A stretch of DNA of 64,000 bases from Madurella fahalii (taxonomy: Eukaryota > Ascomycota > Sordariomycetes > Sordariales): assembly GCA_029876055.1 (NCBI GenBank), contig CM056876.1, positions 5,022,001 through 5,086,000 on the forward strand, read 5' to 3'. Below the pieces are notes generated by a model, which was not told the origin of the DNA, made no database searches, and worked only from the letters and a program-made list of their open reading frames with translations. The position numbers and the translations under genes are program-made. Of this stretch, positions 10,457 to 21,534 are shown one piece after another; position 1 is the stretch's first letter, and every line of letters begins with the position of its first letter.

Positions 10457-13400
10457 TGTCTTCACCCTTTGCTCATCCATGGAGAGACAGCTGTTGAGGA
10501 TCACGACAGTCTATGTTACGATGGCCTGAGATGGTGTATGGCCACCAAGTCTGTGGGAAACAACGCCCCTTAGGCAGTTAGACGTGGTTCGTCAGCGTTG
10601 TTGCCAACCGCCGTGACGAAAACTCGAAGTCGATCTATGAGACACGGGCAGGCGAGAGTAAACAGCGACCAGACAAAGCAGCATTACGGCCTCCCTCCGT
10701 CTATGAACTTCCTGCCCGAAGTCTAAGAATACACTGCATCCACATGACGGGTCTAGAGAACTGGAGGCCAAGTTTGCGATGGACTCAGAAGGCCGAAAGT
10801 ACACCCTACTGCAGCACGTTCGTCTTACGTAGATGACAGACCTCAGGGTACCCATCCGCAGGAGACTGAGGGTTTGCATCTGCCTTTCTCCGCCGAGCCT
10901 TATGAGCTCGGTGTCATGCCTGCAGTTTCCACCCCTGATCAAGCCAGGGCAATAAGGAGCTTGGGGCCGCCACAGCGTGTCTGCACGCCGTCAATATCCC
11001 AGTCATAAGCTGGCGGCGGAGTAGATAAATCGGGACGGCCGGCTTGGTAACTGCTTAGGAGCGCACGGTGTGTTCTTCCCTCGTTGGCCAGACCTGGGAC
11101 TGTTCTTTTCCTAAGCCCATCGCTGACTGGTCCTGTGATGTTTGCCTATAAGTGCTTGCAAAGAAGTGAGTGAGACAAGCGGCTTCTTGACGCTCTAAGG
11201 ATGTCCGCAGCTACTGGCTCAAAAAAATGGCTTTTGGTGGCTAACCGGAGGGGCAGCTAACGCCCTAACCTCTACATCAAATACCCAAAGCCAACCTAAG
11301 GTTAAAGAGAATAACTTCAGTTTCAACGGTGGTGTAGAAACCGCGCCTAAGCTGGTGAGAGTGCTCTCGTAACGTGACACCGGAGCACTCCTCTTTTTAA
11401 GGGGCGTAAAACTCTAGACTTTCCAGTAGCTCCCCGCCTGTAAAAGAGATCAACGCCGGGGCTCATTGCCCCAGATCTCCAAAGGCCCATTCTGGCATGC
11501 TTAACATTATCGTGTAGGGGAATATCACGTGCTGTGACTAGGAACTACTTGCAGTCACTTGATGAGCAATGGGGTGTGGTATACATGAAAGGGTGAAGAA
11601 GGACCGTTGCATTACTTGCAGACTTTGTTCAGCCATGGATATCCCAACCCAGCTGCGAGACTATGGTTCTCTGTGGAAGAGTGACGGAAAGCTGCCGGCA
11701 TCAGGGCCCCCAATCTTGACCGGTTTAGCATCTAGTAAGTACGCCATAGTCTTGTGGCTGTCACCAGACAAGCTGCTTGCTGTTTCTATCCAACTGACAA
11801 CTCTCGATGTGTGGCGTTGAATGATTTAACTACTTATTCCTTGTGTAGCCTAGATAGCATTCCTGGTGCCACCCGGGATATATGTCAAGTAGGTTTCCCA
11901 AGCGTGTTCCCCAGATCAACTCTGTGTCGAAGTGATATCGCTTCTCTTGATTTGCCCTCTCAATACTGGTCGACCCCATTGCAATAAATACTCGGGCAGT
12001 TGCCGTTGAGCACAGATTCGGAGAAAGTTCCCTTAACTTTACTTATACACTAAATTCGGTCAACTGTCATGCAACTGTATGACGGACATCCTCTGGCGCT
12101 CCGGCGGTTCAACTGGAGTGATCATACTTCAAGAGACTTCAGACCTTGATACCCAGACTCTTCGCACACTCACAACGATCGCCATCAGCGAAAACGCAAC
12201 CTCGGAACCATAACACACAGCAAACTAGCCAAGCCACCCAGGCTTACAGTCTTCCCCCCACCACCAAGCAAGCCCAGTATTCTTACCACACAAGCCCAAG
12301 ACTCTTCGTCGTCTCCTCTGTTCTCCAGCGCTCGGCCGGAACATCTCGGGCCATCGAGCCACTCCAGGCCGTAGCATATCCCGCGCCCGTCATAGCGGCC
12401 TCGTACGCGCGGCCGAAATGGAGTCCTGACCGGTTCCGCGCCACCAATACAAGCTTCACCGGCATGACGCTGACACGGCTGCACGGTCAAGGCGTACGCA
12501 GTGCAGCACGGACGGCATCCCGCCGCTGCATCCCGCATCTCACATCTGAGCGTCTGCCTTGCGCAAACCACTGTTACAGCCACTGGGCGATTCGGGACCT
12601 TGATAGATGTCGGTTGACTTGGCGAGCCGCCTGCAACATTGTCGTCAACGGGTAACCAGCGTCTGCTTGCCGAAGGCAAGATAGATAGGCACCACGGCAA
12701 AGAAACATGGATACCATGCCTTGCTAAAGCTTCTCCATCCCGTCAGGCTCCCCGCCCTGCCCTAGTACAGCAGCATAAACCTTCGACCTGTGCCGCAGAA
12801 GAGCCGGATCGGCCCGTGGGGTATAAGCAAGGCCAACGGCTTCACCCGATAATCGAACAACAAAAAAAAGAAGCAGAGCCAGACCAGAGAACCGACACGC
12901 CACACTCCACAGTTCGAGGTAGCAGCCGTCGGAAATTTCCCTCCCGTAGTCCGGGGAACATAAGGCCATTCCCATCGTTCGATCTCGTCGTCTATACGTG
13001 GGATGGATGGTTCGACTTTCGGGGGCGCCTCGAAACATGGATCAGCTTGCCGTTGCAGTCGCGGTGACGCTTGGCTTCTTCTTCAACACCCAGCCCCGCC
13101 TGCACTACGACGCTACACTGCACCCCTTCCCCTATACTTATTACCAAAGTCAAACCCCCGAACGGTATGGGTTGCGCTGCGACAAGTACGAGATTGAACC
13201 CGGGAGGTAGCGGACGTGCGTACGTGTACACTACTGTGCGGTCCGCAGCCAAAAATTCCATCAATCGAACGGGCAGGCCGGATCCCAAGGCCGAGGGGTA
13301 GGTACGGCATGCATCCGTACCGCGACAGAAAGGGGGTGTGTTGGGGGCGATTGGCGGACCTCGGGGAACGCGGCCTTGCGTATCCGCTGCACATCATCTA

Positions 13401-14489
13401 TGCACGCGAACGATCCAGGTCGAAATGTTTCAACCGCTGCCGTCTTCGGTATGCGGGGACCTACCGTAGTGAGGAGGAAGGGGTTGGAGTAGCATTCTTT
13501 TGAGGAGGATCGGAAACTCATGAGACGAACCATACACTTGACCATGGCGAACCGGCGTCGACGAGTAGGATGTCGAGCCGGCGGGGGGAACCGTTGACGA
13601 TCCCGCCCAAGGGAAATAAAAAGAAAGACGGCGGCATTGATCTCGATTTCGCCTCCAGAGCCAGATCGATGTTGCAATGACGGCACAAGATAACAAGCCG
13701 CCCCCCCCCACGGACGATCGCATCTACGGGCGCACCACATAAGTTTGATGCAGGCTGAATCGGCTAGACCTTCACCGGCTGCAGCTCCCCCCATCTTGGC
13801 GAGTCTGCCCACACCTCAATAACGGATTTTCCCGGATCGCGGCCGCGGCCGACGAATCTCTCACTAAACTCCCATATAAAAACTCCGATGGATTGCCATT
13901 GCATCCGTTCCGCGGACGGGAGCTAGCCTCATCCAGCCACCGCAGGGTCGCTATACCTGGGCTGAGGACAAGCCCGCAATGAATGTCCGCCTGCGCTGCT
14001 ACCCCCCTCTATAATATTACCACGCCGAGGCTAAAGTCTCGAATCACTCCCACCGGTGCGAGCAGCGCGACAGTAATGCAAGCACTTTTGCATTGCGGCA
14101 TTGACCGGGCTGTTTTGCTTCTAAGGGAGATAATCATTCGCTACTTACCGAGCGCCACTGATCGAGACCCTCGGCACATGGGTGCACTTTGTAAGAGAGG
14201 CGTGAGCACATCCGGGCCGAAGACGTGCGCTCGGGCAATTGTCGGCGCCTGCTGGGGTCTGTAGCGCGGCTATCTGATGCTCGGCTAGGCGCGCCCGTTG
14301 TGCCCGGAGGCTGCCGGGTGGTCCGAGGCCGACGAAGACGGCTTATTCGACCGCCACGGCAGATCACAAGCGGCAGATGGGGGCCATTTTGACTCGTGAC
14401 TGCGGAGACCAGTATTGTTGACGTGATAGCCGGCGGGAGCCGTCGCGCCCGCGGCTGCGTTAGACAATGCCAGTTCTCGGTTGGTCCAG
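10457..14489. other. Gene-poor region, 4 kb
   Basis: No convincing gene. Open frames up to about 180 codons occur (for example 13261-13812 on the minus strand), but they are Arg/Pro/Ser-rich, overlap on both strands and lack domains. The stretch 11200-12060 looks more AT-rich than its surroundings and could be an old repeat, though I see no terminal repeats. Confidence 0.4.
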
Positions 14490-16008
14490 TCAGGGGGTTG
14501 CCCGGTCTGACCCCTCGGCAGCGGCTGCTCTCGTCTCGTCATCGGACGCTTGGCCCTCGCCATCGCTGGTGCCAACTGCATCTGTATCACCTATAGCATC
14601 CTCCTCCTCGCTCTCGGGCTGCCGTGTGAGCAGGAGATCTTCACTCCCCTGCCATTGCGAGGGCATTGGTGGGACGGCATCGTAGTCGTCGTCCCAGCCG
14701 TAGTCCTCGTCATCGCTGTCGGCGATCTCAAAGTCGGTATCGGCAATCTCAAAGTCGGTATCGGCAAGCTTCCGCTTTTGTGCCGCGGTTGACGAGAGCG
14801 TCCTGGACGGCTGCGTATTGTCGTAGTCCACCGACGCCAAGCCGGCCTTGGCCTAGTCAGCAAGCAGAAAGTACACACCGAATTCTTCACTCACCGCTTC
14901 CACCGTGAAGGCGCAGATCCTGTCAACCGCCGCCGACATGCCCTTTCCGTTTAGCTTCTGAATCCCCGCAAAGTGCAGCCCGCGGGCTCTGACGCCCTCC
15001 TGGAGCCAGTCGCGGAACAAGACAAGCCTAGTCGAGACCCCCTGCTCCCAAACGTTGGCGTTGATGGCGGGGATCAGGGTCGCACCGCGTTCCGCCTGCA
15101 TCTTCGTAGCACACTGTGTAAGAACCACGACGGCAACGTCTCGCGTCGCCGCAAGCTTCTGAAGGCTGCTGGCAATGTACTGAAGTACTTGGTGTCTCCG
15201 TGCTGTCGATGAGGGTCCTTGATGTCCAAGTCAGTTCGGTCTTGGACTTGGCCGAGCACGCGACCGCGTACCTCTGAGGCCCTTAGCATCTGCCGCTGCC
15301 CTTGTTTCAGGTAGCTTCGGGAATGCATGATTTACCAGGGCGGAGAGTGTATCGACAACCACAAGCGATGTCCCTTGGGGAATGCAGGCCGCTGTGGGCC
15401 TGCACAACAGCGCGATCAGATGAGGTAGGCTAGGGCATGTGTAGTGGGTGAATGCGTCTAGCTGATCGAGGCCTGCATCCTTGCCTGTCCCGGCAACACT
15501 GTGCAGGCGCTCGATAGGCATGCGATGGAATCCCTCTGGATGAACGTGTAAGCGAGGCCGGGCGTTAGAACCATAGAGTAAGCGAATAAACGGACCAACC
15601 CACACGACTCCCTGGCCTTCGGCAAGGCATTTGGCTGTGAGCTGGATTCTAGACGACTCAGTACAGTTCAGGAAGCCAAGTCTGGGCGTGCATACCCTAA
15701 GGCCGTCTTTCCGGCACCTGGAGGACCCCAGACTTCAGTGACATGGCCCTTTTGGATGCCGCCTCGGTGTGCGCCATCCAGCTCCAAGCTCAGCGATGCG
15801 TCAAGGGCTGCGAGCCCAGTCGAGATGTGGCTTCCTTCATTTCGTTCGAGGTCCTGTAAGGCCTCTGCAGCCGACACGGTGGGGAGACGATCTGAGTTGT
15901 TAGCTGGTTCCCGATCGAGTCGAACCCGGATGCGAAGGAGCAAAACCCACGTGTTGACGACAGATCAAAGCTTGATACATCGCGGCCGTGAATTGCGTAA
16001 TAATCCAT
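14490..16008 (-). CDS. RecA/RAD51-family recombination protein, RAD55-like paralog, five or six exons
   Basis: Exons: 15951-16008, 15696-15891, 15272-15648, 14895-15202 and 14490-14852, in phase, 433 residues. The RecA core begins HISTGLAALD (~41-50). Walker A is GPPGAGKT (75-82), a hydrophobic strand with LVVVDTLSA serves as Walker B, then VVVLTQCATK. Such paralogs help load RAD51 on single-stranded DNA during homologous recombination. Only one ATPase core is present and the N-terminal helix-hairpin-helix domain of RAD51/DMC1 is absent, which fits RAD55 better than RAD51. A 60-nt stretch at 15536-15595 looks like a further intron (TCTAAC branch, CCAG end); removing it keeps phase, gives VVWVEGFH and shortens the protein to 413. 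The acidic Asp/Glu/Ser tail holds an exact ADTDFEI duplication. Intron 4 is only 42 nt. The exact paralog (RAD55, RAD57 or XRCC2/RLP1 type) is inference. Confidence 0.8.
14721..14762. repeat. 21-bp tandem duplication inside the RAD55-like coding sequence
   Basis: Two adjacent 21-bp units (14721-14741 and 14742-14762) differ at one base and encode ADSDDED-flanked ADTDFEI twice in the acidic C-terminal tail. The unit length keeps the frame. Confidence 0.85.
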
Positions 16009-16324
16009 TACGCCTTCTTCTAAGGCCCGGGATCAGGCGTGCTTCCAGGTTCTGGGATGTTCTAAGCCGCAACGACAGATCGATCGAGGGACGGGCCGAG
16101 AGTTGTCAAAGCGACACCGGCCGCTGTCATACAAATAACCTTATCTTATCAAGGGCACCCGCATAGCGCTGGCCGATTGCTCTCCTCAACTCTAAACGAT
16201 GTCTTTGAGAGGGAGACGATCGGCAGGGATCAATTATAAAGTAGACGGGTGCCTGTTCGGGAACGGCCGAAAAATAAACATTTAAAAAAGAAATGAAAAT
16301 TAAAAACAAATAAATGAAAAAAAG
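16009..16324. other. Intergenic between the RAD55-like gene and tRNA-Phe
   Basis: About 316 bp, AT-rich toward 16260-16320 next to the tRNA 3' end. An A/T-rich stretch just after the tRNA-Phe gene (minus strand) offers the T-run needed for RNA polymerase III termination. No gene seen. Confidence 0.45.
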
Positions 16325-16415
16325 TGCGGTTTGTGTGGATCGAACACACGACCTTCAGATTGACTTCCCGAAGTTTTACTTCAGTCTGACGCTCTCCCAA
16401 CTGAGCTAAACCCGC
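16325..16415 (-). tRNA. tRNA-Phe (anticodon GAA) with 18-nt intron
   Basis: Reads on the minus strand from GCGGGTTTAGCTCAG to AAACCGCA. The anticodon stem is TCAGA/TCTGA and the anticodon GAA lies in CTGAAG. The intron occupies 16361-16378, directly after position 37, the canonical tRNA intron site cut by the SEN endonuclease. The T arm is GTGTG TTCGATC CACAC. The acceptor stem has one G-A mismatch (5-68). Without the intron the tRNA is 73 nt. A degenerate copy lies at 10369-10456. Confidence 0.96.
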
Positions 16416-19400
16416 TTGTTAAGTAAATATAGGCTAAAAAGTTATTCATGGACACCGTCAACTTCCCAGCCACCACGACTTTCACATGCCCGCTTCAACA
16501 CCACCACCTCCCTGCACATGCAAGCTTCATCGCCCGTGATGTCATCATCACATTCACCGGGGAATGCAAATGTAAACAAAGACGCGGATCCAGACTTCAT
16601 GATACTCGACGGACTCAACAAACATCCATCAGCGCAAAACGGCGGTCAAGCAATTTTTGCTCAGCAAGAACACGTGTTAACCTCACGATCGCAATGTCGC
16701 CAAAAAAGACCGGCGGAGTCCGCGCCAACCATATCCTGCAAGCCTGATACCATCACGATACAGTACGTTTCCACTTGCCTGGCATATCTTATCAAACATC
16801 ACGCTATAGCCCCTGGCAGGTAGGTCTAGCAATATGGTGGGCAGGGAGTCTTGCTGCCAATTCACATGCTAGAAAATTCGCATCACCTGTGTACTGCCAT
16901 TTTTTTTTTTTTTTTTTCCCCTCCTTTCACCCAACCCCAACCTAAAAATGAAAACAGCAAAGGTATTGCCGGCGTCGTGGCCCTAACGCGATTTCGCTTC
17001 CGGAAAGGAAGCCGGCCCCAGGATCTACGGGCCCTTGCCGAGCCGAGGAGAAGATGGTCATTTGTGTCTTTCGATTGTGGGGAAACGCCCCAGCGACAGG
17101 GCCGTTTCCCCCGAACGCCTTTGCCACGCCAGCTTGAGCATTCCTCATCACAGAGAAGGAAAGACAGTCAAGAGTCTCGGCATGGGCTGGGCGCATTGCT
17201 CGGACCGTAACTGGTTGGTTTTTATGGTTGACTCACCTCTTTTTGCTTCTTTCTCGGCACCGCGATCTTGGCCCGCAAAAACCCGCGGACCAGATCGGGA
17301 CAGGGAGGAGGCTCAACAGCCGGCCCCGACACCCCGGGGCACCGCGGAGATTACTTCTTCTCGGCGAAAAAAGAGGATTCGCAGAATATTCCAATATGGA
17401 CTTTGGACTTTCAACCCATGTTGTCCACTCCGCATTTGGATCTGTCCCATGTGACCCGAGGGGTAGCTCCTGGTTCGTCCGTGCATGCCGGCAAACGTAA
17501 AGCTGGGCTGATCAGACCGCGTGGGGGGCTTCTCGACGTTCACAAGCTGTTTTCTGCTTCAGCGGACCAAGGGGCTTCCCTGGCCGAGCACACGTTTTCG
17601 GTGCACCTTGCTGGACTTGTCAGAGATTTTTCCGAGCTCTCGCGGGAATGACGTGCCCAGGCCTCGGAGGGTCTCGGCTTTCACCCAAGACTGTCCACCA
17701 TCCGGGCCACGGGAGGTCCAGGGCAATGGTTTGGCCGAAAGAGAACCGATTCCTTAGCCCTGTGCCCTACCGCGGAGCCCCACAGACTTCCATTTGCTTG
17801 CCACTGGTCCAGAACCGAGCTGCACCGGGTTGTGATGCGCCGAGCTAGGGGAAGCGCTTCGCGGCGGAGCGCCGGGTAATTGCGATTCAAAGGGCGATCG
17901 ATCTTGGTGCATGCTTGCCGCGCGCCCATTGAGGATTCCGGGAACGGGCGAGCGCTCGGTTGGTGGCCGATATAGATGATGGAGCTGCAGACGTCAAAAT
18001 TTGGCAGTTGGGGTTCCATACGATCGAATGCCAACGGCCACGTATTCAGCAGGCTCATTCTTTTTTTATTTTCCCTTTCCCTCTCAACTCTTATCCAGGG
18101 CTGATCTCGGTCTTTCTGTGGACCGCGGCATTTCCCAAGCTCTGGAATCCGCGCCATAAATGACTCGCGAGATCGGTGGGCTTTCCATCTCGCGCTTCGG
18201 GCTCTACTCGGCGTGAGAGCGAAACATAAAATTCTGTGCAGGCGATGCGGGTTAGGCAAGCTTATGCTCCTGCGTGTCCAAGTGTATGGCGTCCCGGTAT
18301 TCTCATCCGAAATTTTTTTTTCTTGGCTCCCCACGTGTTGAAAAGCATCGGCAGGGACGCGCCCAACGGCCCCGGATCTTGAGGCCTTATCTGTGCGTAT
18401 GGGGAAGTCGATGCGGTCTCGCCCTATCTGACTCAGCCGGTTCCCCGGCACAGGTTAAGCATGGTGCGGGCGTTGGCAGTTCGGCCCGGTTCTCGCGTCT
18501 CATCCTCGCATCCGTGGAGATTTCTGGGCATTTCGTCCTTGTTGACCATCTGAACAAAATAGGCACTCTGGCATCGGATGAAAAACAGAGCATAGCGGCA
18601 ATCGCCAATGAGCAAATTCGAGGCAGAAATGGCGAGCGAAAATCCTAGTTGCTTCTTCGGGCTAGGGCCAATGGAAGGCTTTGCTGAGCTCATTGTGACA
18701 TTGTGGATCGTGTTCAAAGTCTTGTCTCAGAACAACCGAGACAAGAGGCCGACCGGCAATGGCGGCTGGAACGGTAATCGCTGAGAAGCAGATGCCATAT
18801 TCGAGAATTCCAGGTTCACATGCTAGGCGTTTCCATGGGTCGGAGTGTGATGCTGTCCCAGGTTAGTGGTGAAGAAGCCCTGTGCGCATGCAGTTGCTCG
18901 GCCCCGTAAAACCCCCACGCCACGCTTGCGGAAATGGGGGTGAAGCGATGGGCGTACCCGCAGGTCTTTCGAGAGCGTCATGCCAGGACCCAGGAGACTG
19001 CACCATGGGACATGATGATCCTGAAGCAGCCCCTGGGAGTTTGACACATCCTCGGTAAGATTCGAGCCCGATGTTTGTTGGCGAGTCGATGCGGCGCGCT
19101 TATCGTTGGATCGCAGGATGGAGATTAGGTACCCCGGATTCTGGGCGAACCTTCAGACCCTGGCCAGGGGTTTGTCCCAATCCTTCAACGTGAACTTCGC
19201 CGTTGGCAACGCCACAAAATGCTCCCGGCAATTGCTGCCTACAAAACCCAACAGCGGGTTTGAGGAGCAGCGGCTCGCAGGTGCTCCCACCCGTGATGTT
19301 TGCCGTGCCAAGACAGAAAGGGCTCGGGACTCGAGATATCGATCAGTTGTCAGCCGAGGGTGGGCGAGCCGGTTCTGTAACCCTCTCCCCACGCTCCACA

Positions 19401-21534
19401 CATTGCGTCCTCGACTCTTATCTCTGCTCGCGCCACCCCCGAGATTGTTGGAGACACATCCCGGACTCCTTGATATCGGGGAGCGGCAATCCACGACTAT
19501 GGGGTCGGTTCGAGACAGTAGCCGGAGCAAGATAGGACGTGCCTCTCTCGCAAGCGAAGGCATGCAACACGTGGGCCCCGGACCAGTCCCGACGATCCCG
19601 GCTGCCGCAGGCTCGTCCGACCTTGCATAGCCAGTGGAAACCGCTAGCATTCGTCACTGGAGAATACAACATGAGGAAGCTTCCTAGAAGAGACGAGACT
19701 GAATGTTTGTCGAGGAAAACCTGACGGCTCTAGGTGACTATGTGGACTGAGGCCGCTGATCGCCCATATGTGCAATGCATCCCCAGATGTGCGACATCCA
19801 GCCTTGTTTAGCGTAATCCCCCGGATTTTTCGGTCGCCACCACCGTTATCGCATTGGCTCTTGCCCTGCTGGTCGTAGCAACGTCGTTATCATCACCGTC
19901 CTGGACAGGCCTCTTCTAGCTGCTTCATGGCATCGGAAAATGCAATAGGACAAACGAACAGCAGGCCAAGATGCGACTGAGCCCAACCACTTGCGTATCC
20001 CGCTCCATAGCCACCACAAACCCACACCGCCCTAGGCGTGGTGGAATTGGCCTCGCCCACGGTTTCATGAGTTGTTCTGGGGAATGGTAGCGTCACCATC
20101 TGCTCCACAGTTGCTCGGCTGCGCCAGAGTGACGGCGCGAATCACGGTCTCGCCAGGACGAGAAAAGCAAGTCGAGTTCGCCCTCCCGCGGTCATTGTGC
20201 ATGGCACCAACCTGCCAGAGCCGTCTGCAGCAACGTCCTAGGTGGGTATGCGGGTTCGAACAAGGGGAGCGTGAGTTGTGACCGCCAGGGACGGTGGATG
20301 CACGATTTTATGTGCTGTCATTGCTTGGGAACCTTCTCGGCTGTGAACGGAGACCACCAAATGAACACGGGGCAAGGGCGCTTGTGCGGAGCAAGCCCCA
20401 GGTAAACAAAAAAAGAAAAAAAAAAAAAAAAGCTTCCACCCAAGCACAAAACGAACAACAGAGAGCCAACTCAGCCTTGCCTATGCGCGTTCCCTAGACG
20501 CGACTTACCTTGGCCTGCAAAGTCTAAATCGCAGACGCACTTCCAACACATATCGACGGACAGCCCTGTGTCTTTCAGAGGTGGTTGTCTAATGACACCC
20601 CACGCTTTGCTGGTTCTGCCTCATTCCCGTGCCCTCTCGCAAAGCCACCCCACCCCCATCTTGTGCCTCCAGCAGATCCGGGCCATTTCCACCATCTTAC
20701 GAGGGAATGCTTGGCCGCCCGGGGATGCACCGTATATTTCCAGTATAGTACGTTGCCTACCTGAATCACAACACCGCAGCGCACGTTGCCGAGCCGGTCT
20801 CAGCAGATGCAGACCGGCCAAATTTACAACAACCCACCCCAAAGGGAGGGGACGGCTGCAGAAAGCTGCAGGGCAAATGGGCGGTTTGCAGGGCGGCAGG
20901 TTAAGTTACCCAAGGTGCAGTAAATGTACTCCTGACCGCAGCTGAGGCACGGTACCTTTCGGGCTAGGTACCGCTGACAAGGTCGTTTTTCTTGCCTTTT
21001 CTTTTCCCCGAGGCTTCCCCTGGCATTCAGGCGTCCCTTCCCTGTCAGTTGCTCGCTGAGTCGCTTAGTTACCGAACGCACCCCCGTACCCCCCTGCTGT
21101 TCCCACACCACATGCCCAGCGCACCCCCCAATGTCAGCCCGCCCGCCCGCCATTTAAAACCAGTGCCGCTTCCCCCAAACCGGCGCTTCCAGTTTCTGTT
21201 ACTTCCCCATGCTACTTTAGAGCTTCCCCAACAGCACCCAAAACCCCAGACCCCAGCGCCGACACTTTTGCCTCCCCACACGCCAACCGTAGCAGGCCAA
21301 CGACAGCTGGCTCTTGCATATACCAGTGCATTATAGTCCCGGGACCCCGTCGCCCTTTGGAGGAGGACGAGTCTTTGCCAACCGCAGAGAACGATCCCCC
21401 ATTGGCATTTTTCGAACTTTTCTCTTCCGCGGCTGCATGCGTCGTCGTGTGCACTGCAACTGGAAGAACACAAGGACAACATCAGGCAGAGTCGGGGTGC
21501 CAGAGTCAGGATCTCCGTTTGGGAGGACGGTCAC
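16416..21534. promoter_or_regulatory. Long gene-poor region upstream of cre1
   Basis: About 5.1 kb with no convincing gene; it should include the cre1 promoter and leader. An open frame at 16416-16823 next to tRNA-Phe has a protein-like stretch (SPGNANVNKDADPDF) but no recognisable domain or confirmed start. Near cre1, CCCCAG occurs at 21244-21249 and 21251-21256 and CCCCAC at 21274-21279; all fit the CRE1 consensus SYGGRG read on the minus strand. An ATTGG (CCAAT box, minus strand) lies at 21401-21405. A T-run sits near 16901-16917 and an A-run near 20415-20431. Confidence 0.45.

Noticed and set aside
16416..16823. 135-codon frame next to tRNA-Phe, considered as a gag-like or tRNA-targeting retroelement ORF
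   Set aside because: Partly protein-like, but with no zinc knuckle, protease or flanking repeats; not enough to call.
20240..20275. GGGTTCGAAC motif resembling a tRNA T arm
   Set aside because: No matching T stem, anticodon arm or acceptor stem can be drawn around it.
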